DNA from: Niastella sp. OAS944
Lineage (GTDB): Bacteria > Bacteroidota > Bacteroidia > Chitinophagales > Chitinophagaceae
Direction: 5' to 3'
Length of the DNA: 64,000 bases
Assembly: GCA_024809215.1 (NCBI GenBank)
Contig: JANUBW010000003.1
Coordinates: 186,001-250,000, forward strand
In this document: one piece after another, positions 38,701-48,311 of the stretch
Layout of the letters: every line of letters begins with the position of its first letter
How positions within the stretch are numbered: position 1 is the first letter of the stretch
Program-made: the position numbers and the translations under genes
The notes under the pieces: generated by a model
What the model was told of the DNA's origin: nothing
Databases searched by the model: none
What the model saw: the letters and a program-made list of their open reading frames with translations, nothing else

Positions 38701-40541
38701 GAAGTAAAGTTATCCTTAATTAAACCAATAGTGGTATCAACCGGCGCTACAATGCTATCGCCGGGATAACCGGGAGCGCTATTCAGGTAGAAGAACAAAG
38801 AGCCATAACCCGGATTGTCTGCACCGGCAGGCGCTCCTTCTGGCCCCATAGCAGTCATTACCTGCAATGTCCAGGGCATTTGCAGTCCCTTGCGAACAAC
38901 ATAATGGTTATACGCAATTTCAAATACAGATCTAAACTGACCGCGACCATTTTCAGAAATAGCTTCGGGTGTGTAATCGCTGTAGTTCTTTTCGCAATAA
39001 TCGTAGGCTGTTTGGTAATCTACGGTATTGCCTAAGTTAAATTTCGCGGTATACTCATAGCCACGCATAATGGCATTACCAGAAGCAGAGTAAAGATCGA
39101 TACCCTGCTTAACGCCCATTTCAGCCAGTTCGGCCATTGAGCCCAATGCCAGCATTACGTGTGGCTGGTCGCGGTTGCTTTCCTGCAACTGACCAGCAGC
39201 AGTCAATACATAATTATCGATACTGCCATTGCCTTCGCCATGGTAAAAGTAGGTTACTACCCGGTTGAACATGTCGGTATCATTGCTGTAGATAGCAATT
39301 GCCATCAATGCCTTCATACAAATGATATCCCAGTTACCATGTGAGCAGGGTTTAAAGTTCTGCAGCACGGGATAAAATACATTCTTAAGCATGGTTGCGC
39401 ATTGCTGTTGCTTTTCCACCGGCCATGCTGCATATGTAGCGCGCATAAGCTCGGCAGCATTGGCCAGCATAAAGCCGTACAGGCCGTTCAGTTCTGCATC
39501 AACACCGGTAATACCGGTAGTGGTAGCTGCATAAGCATCTATTATTTCGATAGATTTTTTGGCATGCGCTTCATTACCTGTGATGTTATACATGAGCGCA
39601 TTGTAATAAGCTGCCAGAAAATCGGCTTCCACGCCATTTTTTATTGTACCGCCGCCTACACCGTTCACTGTAACGCTGGCGTCGCGGGTAAGTTGCTGGT
39701 AAGGTCCTGCCATTGTGTAAGAAGCAGAAGACCGGGTTGAACTTTGCAGCAACTGATAACTTTGATAAGGACGGCCAAATTTGTTTGCCACAGCTGCTTT
39801 TATCCTTGCCAGGTCGCCCGTGTTGTGCAATAATCCCGGATGTACAAAGGTTCCGGTGAAAGAAAACGAAGGTGGATTGTTAACGCCTACATACGCACGC
39901 AGCTCGTCGGCCGATGTAAAGGTTTTAACCCAGTCTACCTCATATTGAATATCATTCGCAGCAACTTCTGTGGAACTTAACACCACATCGGCTATTTTAA
40001 ATGTGAATGATGTAAGGGTAGTAGCGCTGCCTTCAGCCAATGTAGTAGTTCCCAGGGTACCTTTAGAAAGGTCCCAGTAATAAACATTGCCAGTAGCCGA
40101 AGCTATTTTGGTGGCATTGTTATTGGTACCATTGAATGACCCCAGGTTGGTATCGAAGAAATAGTTACACCGGGGCGGTTTGTTGAACTTGATGGCTACA
40201 ATAGGATAGGCGCTACGGTTGAAGGTTACGCCGCCTGTTTTTTGAAAATCGCCGCGGTATTTGCCGCTTGACTGCAGGGCCATCGTTACCACAAAACGGC
40301 CATTTACAATTTGTCCGGTAGAACCGGAGGTAGCCGCTTTCCAGTTATTGGTGCTGCCGGTTGAGAAATCATCATTCAGCAACCCGGTTTGGGCCCATGA
40401 TCGCTGCACAAAAAGCATGAGCACAAAAAGCAACGTTGTTGTTCTCATCTTCATGGCAGCAGATCGCAGCCATTTCTGCTTCAACAGAAGCTCATTACTC
40501 ATAAGGGTAATCTTCATGTTTGTACGGTTTGGATTTTTCAT
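35775..40541 (-). CDS. Giant T9SS-secreted alginate-lyase-fold enzyme with CBM3-like modules
   Basis: 1588 residues. Possible starts are the ATG at 40541, 40517 or 40454; the last gives the cleanest signal peptide (TTTLLFVLMLFVQRSWAQ). Order of domains: DUF4979-like sugar-binding module (~53-225), alginate-lyase-like (alpha/alpha)-toroid (~233-580; HGNWDI near 400, QESNRDQPH near 455), two more DUF4979-like modules (~605-760, ~850-1000) nearly identical to each other, three Ig-like repeats starting near 769, 1013 and 1099, two CBM3-like cellulose-binding domains (~1180-1330, ~1340-1500), and a type IX sorting domain (~1514-1588, NIVLFPNPTKDQ to IIKH). It should be exported across the outer membrane to degrade a plant or algal polysaccharide. 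Third gene after susC/susD. Confidence 0.9.
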   Translation of the reverse strand: MKNPNRTNMKITLMSNELLLKQKWLRSAAMKMRTTTLLFVLMLFVQRSWAQTGLLNDDFSTGSTNNWKAATSGSTGQIVNGRFVVTMALQSSGKYRGDFQKTGGVTFNRSAYPIVAIKFNKPPRCNYFFDTNLGSFNGTNNNATKIASATGNVYYWDLSKGTLGTTTLAEGSATTLTSFTFKIADVVLSSTEVAANDIQYEVDWVKTFTSADELRAYVGVNNPPSFSFTGTFVHPGLLHNTGDLARIKAAVANKFGRPYQSYQLLQSSTRSSASYTMAGPYQQLTRDASVTVNGVGGGTIKNGVEADFLAAYYNALMYNITGNEAHAKKSIEIIDAYAATTTGITGVDAELNGLYGFMLANAAELMRATYAAWPVEKQQQCATMLKNVFYPVLQNFKPCSHGNWDIICMKALMAIAIYSNDTDMFNRVVTYFYHGEGNGSIDNYVLTAAGQLQESNRDQPHVMLALGSMAELAEMGVKQGIDLYSASGNAIMRGYEYTAKFNLGNTVDYQTAYDYCEKNYSDYTPEAISENGRGQFRSVFEIAYNHYVVRKGLQMPWTLQVMTAMGPEGAPAGADNPGYGSLFFYLNSAPGYPGDSIVAPVDTTIGLIKDNFTSTADGWAAVTSGSTASVVDGKLVVTLVTQSNGKGRGDAKRTAGATLHPGNYPIFAIKFKKPTAGNITFDTNLGSFGNGANKWTGKVGDDIYYYDLTKGGFGATPTMLSKDKSTLLTTFQFKVADISSGETSYAIDWIKTVKTVADLQEPAPLTPQSIIFDSLPVKILGDTTALVLKATASSGLPVTYTISDTTIATIVNNTVVVKSDGTVIITASQSGNTTYEPATPVARTLIIKDTISGLIDDNFIGTNDGWAAATSGSVATVQDGKLVVALVTQSNGKGRGDAKRTAGAKLLPNNYPIVAIRVKKPQVANITFDTNLGAFGNGSNKWTGIVGDDIYYYDLTKGTFGAAATKLLQDRGTKLTTFQFKVADVTSGEASYAIEWVKTVKSIEDLKNTLPHIEQSISFDSLAAVTLGDTTPIVLNATASSNLPVSYAVSDSAIATILNGVVIPKRAGTVMITASQTGDSAYLPAAPVSRTLTINRMAQSISFDPIPAVLLGDTAAIVLNATATSGLPVTYTSSDSTIATIVNGVVKVNRDGTVIITASQLGDSNYLPAEPVARTLTIAPLKIAVQSLDGDKGKTANNSINPYLKLENNGTATIPYGELTARYWFTAENFAGINTWIDYAQLGNSKVKMKYVQLDAPRAGAYGYIEYSFDKSAGNLVAGANSGVIQSRFANTDWVNFNETDDYSYVYNKDYANNSHITLYRNGQLVWGEEPAAVTPEVKVKVYSSSKHGGNNSISTELTINNEGNIPVAYGDLSVRYWFTADGTAALNSWVDYAKLGNSNIITSFNEVTPAATGADKYFEIRIRPTLGNLYPAGNTGTIQYRIAKSDWSNFTFANDYSYKAPAALAVNDHITVYYKGQLIFGTEPTAEQLARVATNTTTQVMENTKGNAAAGNIVLFPNPTKDQLNIQVSSVVPGALVQVYSLNGNLLLSRSITASTQTISLQSLATGIYEVQVRNGNTVTTKRIIKH

Positions 40542-40924
40542 TGGTTCAGAAATAATACTTGTGTATTGGTATATAGGGGGTTCTATAGATTTATGCTGTC
40601 AGCAAGACCTGCTTGTGGGTGATTGGTATTCATTGGTATGCAAGAGTTGACGCCCGGCAGTTGGGCATAGCCGATGAGTTTTTGCTGGTAACGGTTGAAA
40701 GTTGGTTATTCCACATGACGCTGCTGGATTCTGTTATCACTTAAAGCTTGTTCAGGTTCAGCAACAGGCAATACTTTTCCAATTGATCACCAGAGGCAAT
40801 TGCCCATAGTGATCATGCCACCTTTTTGCAATAACAGTACATATACTGTACGGTGGGACTACCGAAGGGGGTACTTCGGAATTAAATTTATTTTCTATTT
40901 GTCCGCAACCGGAGGTAAGAAACA

Positions 40925-40952
40925 AAGACCGGCACATTTCTGTGCCGGTCTT
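40925..40952 (-). terminator. Terminator after susD
   Basis: AAGACCGGCACA pairs with TGTGCCGGTCTT. On the minus strand this follows the susD stop codon (40984), separating susCD from the lyase gene, whose own promoter must lie within 40542-40920. That 440-bp spacer holds nothing else convincing. Confidence 0.8.
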
Positions 40953-40983
40953 CGTATAAATAGTAAGTCCTGTAGTTAAACTA

Positions 40984-42447
40984 CTAATACTGGGGATTCT
41001 GTTGAGCCTGTATGCCAGGGTTTGCATTGATCTCTGCCTGGGAGATCGGTAACAGCGTTTTATAAAAAGTTCTGTCAATTGTTTTTGGGCGGGTAGCTAC
41101 CGATATGCCGATAATTTCATCATTAAATGTGATAGATCTGTTCAGCCGTATCATATCAAAAAATCTTTGCCCTTCACCAAACAGCTCTTTGCTTCTTTCA
41201 TCGAGTATCATATCAATGGTCACTGTTGCTGCGGTGGCGGCGGGCAGGTTAGGTGCACGTTTACGGATAGCGTTTAAGTAAGTGGCCGCTTTAAGGGCAT
41301 CAGCAGGCAAGGCAGCTTCTGCAGCTATCAGATAAATTTCAGATAACCTGATCAATTTAATATTAACCGCCGTATTGGTGGCTTTACCATCACCTGCCAA
41401 TGAAATGCTTCCGCTGTATTTATACAAGGCTCCTTTTCGGGGTTTGGCTGTAGTAGAGATCTCATCGTCATTCATAACACCCCATCGTACATCGGCTGCA
41501 TCTTCTTTCAGTCTGGTCAGAAAATAATCACTGGCTATGAACCAGCCCAAAATACTGGATCCGCCATCTCCTTTCTTCCTGTGATAAGCACCTATGGAGC
41601 CTGCGCCCAGATCTCCTTCGAGCGGATAAACACCAATTTCAAAAATTGATTCTGAACCATACTGTGTTTTCCAGGAGTCTACCCAGGCTGCATTGGTATA
41701 TAACGTATATACGTTGCTTGTGATAATCTCTTCTGCTGCTTTTAAAGCATTGGGATAATCTTTCATATACAGGTAAACCCGGGCCTGCATAGCCAGGTTG
41801 CCGTAATAATTCACAAAACCATTCGATTTTGTTTTCGCCAATAATGGGGCCGCCGCTTTTAAGTCTGACAATATCTGATTGTAGTTATCGGCAACGGTAT
41901 TTCTTAAAGGCTGTTCAGTTGACTTTAATGGTATTGTGATATTCGGAACGCCATATGCATTTTTATCGACGTCATACGATTTTCCATAAAGGCGAACCAA
42001 ATCAAAATACATTATGGCACGAAGTGTTAATGCCTGTCCTTTATAACTATTAAATCCGGTGGCGCCGCCCGCTTCCAATTGTTCGATGTTCTGGAGCAGG
42101 TTGTTCACCTGTAACAGGGTAAAATATATTTGTGACCAGTAAGTGGAATAACTATTATTGCTGGCGGAGTGATTAAACGTATACAACGCATCATTGCCTC
42201 TTCCCTGTTGTGGAACTGTCATGTCGCCACCTTTTGCATCGCCATAGAGTAAGAAATTTCTTCCGTAGTAATCGGCATTACTCATGCTGCGTACAATACC
42301 ATTGATCATTATTTGCGCATCGGCGGGCGTTTTTATTGAATTATTGGCGTTTACCTGGTTGGTAGGTTCTACATCGAGCGTTTTCTTACACGAAAACAAA
42401 CCAAGCGCAAGTAGGCTGACTATGAATATTCTCAGTTGATTATTCAT
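40984..42447 (-). CDS. susD: SusD/RagB-family nutrient-binding outer-membrane lipoprotein
   Basis: 487 residues. MNNQLRIFIVSLLALGLFSC is a lipoprotein signal with lipobox at Cys20. SusD-like TPR helices follow (TYWSQIYFTLLQVNNLLQNI, YFDLVRLYGKSYD) and the C-terminal signature DERSKELFGEGQRFFDMIRL ... LLPISQAEINANPGI. It sits on the cell surface as the lid of the SusC transporter and binds oligosaccharide. It starts 21 bp after the susC stop on the same strand, an operon pair. Confidence 0.97.
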   Translation of the reverse strand: MNNQLRIFIVSLLALGLFSCKKTLDVEPTNQVNANNSIKTPADAQIMINGIVRSMSNADYYGRNFLLYGDAKGGDMTVPQQGRGNDALYTFNHSASNNSYSTYWSQIYFTLLQVNNLLQNIEQLEAGGATGFNSYKGQALTLRAIMYFDLVRLYGKSYDVDKNAYGVPNITIPLKSTEQPLRNTVADNYNQILSDLKAAAPLLAKTKSNGFVNYYGNLAMQARVYLYMKDYPNALKAAEEIITSNVYTLYTNAAWVDSWKTQYGSESIFEIGVYPLEGDLGAGSIGAYHRKKGDGGSSILGWFIASDYFLTRLKEDAADVRWGVMNDDEISTTAKPRKGALYKYSGSISLAGDGKATNTAVNIKLIRLSEIYLIAAEAALPADALKAATYLNAIRKRAPNLPAATAATVTIDMILDERSKELFGEGQRFFDMIRLNRSITFNDEIIGISVATRPKTIDRTFYKTLLPISQAEINANPGIQAQQNPQY

Positions 42448-42467
42448 TTTATAATAAGTTTAATGAA

Positions 42468-45400
42468 TTAGAAATTAAGATCAATGCCGAATGTGTAAAT
42501 TTTTCCAATGGGCGTTTCCCATCCACGGGTTCCATAATTATTTACTTCAGGATCGGCATTCTTATACTTTGAGAAGGTGAGCAAATTGCTACCGTTAAAG
42601 AACACTCTCGCACTGGTAATGCCAACTTTACCTATTACACTACCGGGAAGATCATAAGACAGGTTGATGTTCTTTAACCGTAAAAAGCTGGCGCTGCTCA
42701 TATGCCGTGAGCTGTATTGCATTGGATCTAAAAGGTCGGTACCTCTGAGCAGTGGCATACTACCGCCAGTGTTTTCGGGCGTCCACATATCTCCATACAA
42801 AGATTCTATTCTGATCCTTTCCCAGTAATAACCGTCGTCGGCAACATCTTTGAAAGCGCCGTCGTACAAATTGCCGCCAAGCTTATAAATAAAGTTTAGT
42901 CCCAGTGTGACGCCTTTATAGGCAACGTCTGTATTAAAACCTCCATAAACATCGGGCATTGCATTACCAATGATCTTATAATTTGCTTTGTTGTATGAAT
43001 AAGTGGCGCCTCTTTCATTATAAATAAAGTCGCCTGCTTTTGAATCGGCCGGATCGTTTACATACCAAACGTTGTTGCCATTCTTTGAGTCTACACCACC
43101 CCATTCATAACCATAAAAACTCAGGGTAGATGAACCTTCTCTGTAAATGAATTGCGACCTGGTATCGCCACCTGTGGGATCGTACCAGATAATATCTCTG
43201 CCGCCATACAATTTGGTAACTTTTGATTTAATGAACGATGCATTTACAGATGCGCTCCACCTGAGTAAGTTGTTGTTAATGATATCTCCGCCGATCTCAA
43301 CTTCTACACCCTTATTATTTATTTCACCTACATTGGCCAATGCACTTGAAAAACCCGTGGTTGTGGAAGTAGGAACGTCCTGCAAAAGATTTCTGGAATC
43401 GCGGTTGAAAAACTCAATACTACCTGTTAACCTTTGTTTGAAGAGGCCAAACTCCAAACCAATATTGGTTGTGTAATTCGTTTCCCAGGTAAGATCTGGA
43501 TTGGCGTGGGCAGACAGCGACCCACCAGGATTGCCGTTATAGCGAAGGGTAAAACTGGTCAATGTTCGCCATCCGTAATTTTGTGAAGGCAATGTACCAT
43601 TGATACCATAGGAAGCACGTAATCTTAAATTACTAAGATAAGTAAGGTCCTTCATGAATTCTTCGTTGCTGATCTTCCATGATCCTGCCACTGACCAGAA
43701 ATTACCCCAGCGGGTTTCCGGCGCCAGTTTCGATGATCCATCACGACGAAAAGACCCCGAGAGAAAATATTTCTGATTGTAATTATACTCCAGGCGCGAT
43801 AACAGGGAAACGATCGAGTTGCCATACTCGTAGCCGCTGGCCACATAAGCACCTGCCGGTGATAAAGTGGTCAATGCACTGGAGGCGAGATTTGTTGCCG
43901 TTGAAGTCTGGAAGTCTGTTCTGTTTTTCTCTACTTCAAAACCGCCTAAAAATGAAAAGTTGTGTTGTCCGAAATCTTTTGCGTAGTTGACGGTATTGGA
44001 AGAAACCAGTTTTGAGACAGTGGTACCTGTTTCAGTTACCGATCCATTCGTTGAAGAACCGTTGTAGTGAATGGCGCTGTAATACAAATGGTCCTTGATC
44101 TCAGAGTTATCAAAAGAGAATACAGATTTAAAATTCAGATCCGGCAGAACATTAAGCAGCACCGTTTCGTTTACAGAAAATCTTTTGGTGATTGAACTAT
44201 TATCCCATTCATTATTATAATAAAGATTGTTGTACGCCAGGCTTCCATACCTTGCTGTAAACGGTTGGCCCGTTTTATAGTCTGTTGGCCAGTAAAAAGG
44301 CCATAACAGGTTTTTTACCTGGTAGAAGTAGTTGGCACCCGAACTTCTGGTATCGTTAAAACCAGACTGATTGTTTCTGGCAACCCCCACATTGGTAGTA
44401 AACTCCAGGTGTTTTCCCACTTTCTGAGATATGTTTGCACGACCAGAAATACGATCGAATTTATTTACCCGCACCCTGTTTTGATCTTTTGTATAGTTTA
44501 GGGAAGTATAATAGGTTGTATTTTGATCACCGCCACTTACCGAGAGATCGTTAGTTAAGTAAGTTCCTGTTCCAAAATAAGCTTTGTCCCAATCAAAATA
44601 AGTACCCTCGCGGTTTTCGAGTCCATCGGTCATGCCGCTGATGACCACATTTTCGGAAAGGCCTGTACCGGCGGTTGAAAATTTATACCCATGTCTATTG
44701 AACTTGCTATTCAATTGCGAAAGCGCATAGGTGTTGGCTTGAGCGGCAGTTTGTCCGGCCGAGGTTTTATTGTCGTACAGTATCCTATACAACATATTTA
44801 TTTGTTCCTGTATACCTCCCACTTCATAGTTATCTGTGGCCCACTTTGGCGTAACACCTATGGAGGAAGACAAATGCACCACGGGTTTCCCTTTTTTACC
44901 ACGTTTGGTAGTGATAACCACAACACCGTTAGCAGCTCTTGAGCCATACAGGGATGAAGCAGCGGCATCTTTTAAGATGGTGATGGTTTCAATATCGGCG
45001 GGGTTCAGTGTATTCATGACGTTGTTGGAACCGATATATGAGCCGCTGGCGCTCAGGCTACCCTGATCGCCCGAAATAACGGGAACGCCATCAATAACAT
45101 ATAACGGTTCATTACTGGCATTCATAGAGCCTACGCCCCTGATGCGTATGCTGGGGGTGGCGCCGGCCTCACCGCTTGCAGTAGTTATTTGCACGCCGGA
45201 TACTCTGCCCACCAGGGCATTTTGAAAAGAGGTAGAGGGTACATCTTTGATCTCACTTTGTTTAATGACCGAAGCAGCACCGGTATAGGTGCCTTTTTTT
45301 GCGGTACCATAAGCAATAACCATCACTTCATTAAGCGACCGCCAGTCGGCCTGCAGTTCTATATTAATTTCATTACGTCCACTAATAGCAACCTCTTTGG

Positions 45401-45638
45401 TACCGTAACCAGTATGCTGAAATACCAGTAAAGTAGCATTGGAAGGCACGCTGATCTCATAACTGCCATCATTGCCTGTAATTACGGCTGTTTTGCTTCC
45501 TTTAACCTGTACGGTTGCGCCTGTAATGGGGCCTTTACTTGAGTAATCGGTGACAACGCCTCTAATACTGGTTTGCGCGTATGATGCAAGGCAACATGCA
45601 AATAGCGCAAATACCATGACCAGAATTTGTTTCTTCAT
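42468..45638 (-). CDS. susC: SusC/RagA TonB-linked outer-membrane transporter
   Basis: 1056 residues. Signal peptide (MKKQILVMVFALFACCLASYAQ), carboxypeptidase-like beta-sandwich (~25-95, GVVTDYSSKGPITGATVQVKG), TonB-box-like NEVMVIAYGT, plug with SIRIRGVGS and NEPLYVIDGVP signatures (~110-235), and a ~22-strand barrel ending in YTFGIDLNF. Forms the outer-membrane importer with SusD for oligosaccharides released by the lyase. No adjacent sigma/anti-sigma or hybrid regulator is visible, so control of the locus is unknown. The 387-bp spacer up to 46025 should contain its promoter. Confidence 0.97.
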   Translation of the reverse strand: MKKQILVMVFALFACCLASYAQTSIRGVVTDYSSKGPITGATVQVKGSKTAVITGNDGSYEISVPSNATLLVFQHTGYGTKEVAISGRNEINIELQADWRSLNEVMVIAYGTAKKGTYTGAASVIKQSEIKDVPSTSFQNALVGRVSGVQITTASGEAGATPSIRIRGVGSMNASNEPLYVIDGVPVISGDQGSLSASGSYIGSNNVMNTLNPADIETITILKDAAASSLYGSRAANGVVVITTKRGKKGKPVVHLSSSIGVTPKWATDNYEVGGIQEQINMLYRILYDNKTSAGQTAAQANTYALSQLNSKFNRHGYKFSTAGTGLSENVVISGMTDGLENREGTYFDWDKAYFGTGTYLTNDLSVSGGDQNTTYYTSLNYTKDQNRVRVNKFDRISGRANISQKVGKHLEFTTNVGVARNNQSGFNDTRSSGANYFYQVKNLLWPFYWPTDYKTGQPFTARYGSLAYNNLYYNNEWDNSSITKRFSVNETVLLNVLPDLNFKSVFSFDNSEIKDHLYYSAIHYNGSSTNGSVTETGTTVSKLVSSNTVNYAKDFGQHNFSFLGGFEVEKNRTDFQTSTATNLASSALTTLSPAGAYVASGYEYGNSIVSLLSRLEYNYNQKYFLSGSFRRDGSSKLAPETRWGNFWSVAGSWKISNEEFMKDLTYLSNLRLRASYGINGTLPSQNYGWRTLTSFTLRYNGNPGGSLSAHANPDLTWETNYTTNIGLEFGLFKQRLTGSIEFFNRDSRNLLQDVPTSTTTGFSSALANVGEINNKGVEVEIGGDIINNNLLRWSASVNASFIKSKVTKLYGGRDIIWYDPTGGDTRSQFIYREGSSTLSFYGYEWGGVDSKNGNNVWYVNDPADSKAGDFIYNERGATYSYNKANYKIIGNAMPDVYGGFNTDVAYKGVTLGLNFIYKLGGNLYDGAFKDVADDGYYWERIRIESLYGDMWTPENTGGSMPLLRGTDLLDPMQYSSRHMSSASFLRLKNINLSYDLPGSVIGKVGITSARVFFNGSNLLTFSKYKNADPEVNNYGTRGWETPIGKIYTFGIDLNF

Positions 45639-46025
45639 AGCGAAAGTTTTGGTTGATAATTGATATTTACGAAAGATGTTTAAACGATATGGCGAGTTTT
45701 CGTGACACGGGGTAATTCATAGAATGCTGGACTGAAATCAATTCACAAGATCAACTACATTCGAAAAAGCTGCCTGTTGTAAAACTTAATTAAAAATACC
45801 GCAATTAAAGATGCAAAACACCAGCAAAAACCCGCATAAATTACAGTAATTGAATAGTATGTGCTTTACGTTTAGAAGCAACATTGAACAGGTGGATGGA
45901 TATGATACAATCAGATCTCCTTACACAACGTTATTACGTATATTTGAGCCTATTGATAAGGCTAAATGGCCATGTATTACTAAAGGATTCTGGTGGCTTT
46001 CCGTATCAAAAACCAATATCAAAAA

Positions 46026-47255
46026 ATGAAAAAAATATCCGTAGTCCTGTTCCTGGCGTCTGTCGTATTTTTCGGTTGTTCTCATCCAGTTGCAAAAGTT
46101 ATTAAAACAAGAAAGCTCACCTGGTATAAAGAGCCCTTTTTACAACTGAGTGGCGAAGTTGGCGAAATATTAGAAAATGGCTTATGCGGGGTTGAACATT
46201 ATAGCCGGTACGGGTTGATCGATTTTGAAGGCAACTATCAACTGAAGCCGATTGCCAGTGAGCCTGTATCTAAAATAGGATTGATACCAGTTAGCAATGG
46301 GTATTATACCGGCTTGATCAACCAGAAAGGCGACACCATTTATCCATGTAAAGCAAACAATTTCCATTACATAGGCCCCTCGTTTTATTCACTTGGAAGT
46401 GAAGAAAGCGCCCTGATCTTTAAAGAAGATGGTTCGCAACTCAAAACAAACTGCAGGCTCAGCTATGCACGGGGTAATTTCCATGATAATATGCTGGCTG
46501 TTGAGGTGTGGGGCGATAATAAAATAAGGCCCGACAAAACTTATATAGATACAGCGGGCAATCGCCTTCCTGGCAAATATCGCACAACTTATAACTTTCA
46601 AAATGGCATTGCCGCCGTAATAACAGAGGATAATAAACATCAGTATATAGATACAAAAGGAAATGTTGTTTTTGACTGTCCGGAAGAATGGACGGAGGCC
46701 TATTCTTTTGAAGGACCGTTAGCAGTGATCTCCATTTCTGGTAAGGGTTTCGGATTTATCAATAAACAGTTTGACATTATAATTGAACCTCAATTCAGCG
46801 CAATCCTGACACCATGTAATAATTTACAGGTCGTTTCGAAAACAGTTGACGGAAAAGAGCTCGTGAGCGCTATCAACTCAACCGGTAAAACAATCATTCC
46901 ATTCCAATTCGGCTATATAAAAGAATTTACAGAAGATAAATGTATTGTAACTAGTGCCCAATCAGAAAGGGAAATTAAAGAGGGTGAAGTATTGGAAGTG
47001 GAAACCTTTCAGGCATTGAACAAAGAAGGGGTTTATGACATGCAGCAAGAATTGCTGATAGTACCTTACCAATATGATAACCTGGAAAATGCCGGCAATG
47101 ACATCCTGCTTGCAAAAACCAAAGGCACTTACGAATATTTATATGAGAATGGCAAACCGTTGTCGACTATGAAATTTGAAAAGGCAGGAAAATTTTATAA
47201 GAACAGAGCCTGGGTTAAGCAGAATGGCAAATGGGGGATTATTCAATTACAATAA
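46026..47255 (+). CDS. WG-repeat lipoprotein
   Basis: 409 residues from the ATG at 46026; the longer frame from 45993 would bury the lipoprotein signal. Lipobox is VVFFGC. Repeats of the WG type (GLIDFEGNYQLKPI, GLINQKGDTIYP, QYIDTKGNVVFD, GFINKQFDIIIEPQF, and the terminal WVKQNGKWGIIQLQ) form probable beta-propeller/strand repeats. WG-repeat proteins are of unknown function, usually exported. Divergent from susC. Confidence 0.82.
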   Translation: MKKISVVLFLASVVFFGCSHPVAKVIKTRKLTWYKEPFLQLSGEVGEILENGLCGVEHYSRYGLIDFEGNYQLKPIASEPVSKIGLIPVSNGYYTGLINQKGDTIYPCKANNFHYIGPSFYSLGSEESALIFKEDGSQLKTNCRLSYARGNFHDNMLAVEVWGDNKIRPDKTYIDTAGNRLPGKYRTTYNFQNGIAAVITEDNKHQYIDTKGNVVFDCPEEWTEAYSFEGPLAVISISGKGFGFINKQFDIIIEPQFSAILTPCNNLQVVSKTVDGKELVSAINSTGKTIIPFQFGYIKEFTEDKCIVTSAQSEREIKEGEVLEVETFQALNKEGVYDMQQELLIVPYQYDNLENAGNDILLAKTKGTYEYLYENGKPLSTMKFEKAGKFYKNRAWVKQNGKWGIIQLQ

Positions 47256-47292
47256 ATATATCACATAAAAATCTTAGAAGAAAAGCAAATAA

Positions 47293-47418
47293 CACTTTAG
47301 AAAGATACAACTTCTTGATCGACTTATAAAAAGCAAGGCTACCGGCAATCAGGAAACATTCGCTCACAAGGCCGGTGCGTCAATAGCTTTTGGGGACCTT
47401 TCGTTAACAAGCCATTAG
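47293..47418 (+). pseudogene. Relic of a small helix-turn-helix gene
   Basis: One frame reads RKIQLLDRLIKSKATGNQET then FAHKAGASIAFGDL, bounded by stops at 47290 and 47416 and without a start codon. It matches the opening of a common Bacteroidota HTH protein type in which KIQLLDRLIR.KATG..EEFA is followed by the recognition helix; here the second helix is lost. A decayed fragment, recognised by pattern only. Confidence 0.5.
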
Positions 47419-47560
47419 ACGTCCGCAGTATTGTATAGAGTTGTTCACTGGAATTTAAGTACCTTCCAAATAATTTAAAGTCTATTTGATTTAATTCTGC
47501 AACAACCCTGTATATATCCGGACTTGACCCTTTAAAATATAACGAAGTTTGAACGTCTGA

Positions 47561-47809
47561 CTATTGCCATAAGTAAGGATGATCGTTTGTTATTAAGACG
47601 GTTGAATCCTTAACAATAGATGTAAACGAAATTTCGCTTGCCCTATGACCAACAACTTCAAGTGTCCAATTTTGAGGTTCGACGTCCGATCCATATATGT
47701 TAAAATCCAAAAGAGGAACATGACCAGAATAATCTGCTTTTGTAATAGTAGCGTTGATGTCATCCTCATCGTTATTATTGAGTAAGTATTGTATTTCTGC
47801 TGGTAACAA
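47561..47809 (-). CDS. Hypothetical small protein
   Basis: 82 residues (MLPAEIQYLLNNNDEDDINATI to NDHPYLWQ). Acidic, with a plausible alternating strand pattern in the second half. Surrounding DNA contains relics, so it could itself be a fragment. No recognised family. Confidence 0.4.
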   Translation of the reverse strand: MLPAEIQYLLNNNDEDDINATITKADYSGHVPLLDFNIYGSDVEPQNWTLEVVGHRASEISFTSIVKDSTVLITNDHPYLWQ

Positions 47810-48311
47810 GATTATTAATTTTTTTAGGATGGCGCTAATATATGTAAATATAACCTGTGTCCCTATTATTCTCGAATCAACTAAAAAATCGCAAAAAAGG
47901 TTACTTTCGCAAAATTTGCAGAGGTTATTTTACATATGTTGAATCGACATGTTTAGTACCGAACTTGAAATTGAAAAAACCAATTTGACAAGGGAAACAA
48001 AATTTAGCTGGTCAAAATAAAGCTGGCGCATAATCTAAGCATATCACCAAGATGGATCGGATTATACACATCCTTCGATTATTGTTTACCTGTATAAAGT
48101 TGTATCTTTTTGTGAATTTATGTAATAAAACAATGGATGTGATCCAATGCACTGTCTATTTTAAGAATAAATAGAACTTGAGGGTCATAAGAACCTGAAA
48201 GGTTCCATACCCTAATTTCCGGTTTCGTTGTGCCATTCAGAACCGATTCTAAGTGTAGTTTTTCTTCGAAATCTCTCGTCGAATTGTAAATATCCCGAGT
48301 CATCAAATCGG

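Noticed and set aside
40542-40983. Extra gene between susD and the lyase
   Set aside because: Only short frames occur; the region is explained by a terminator and the lyase promoter spacer.
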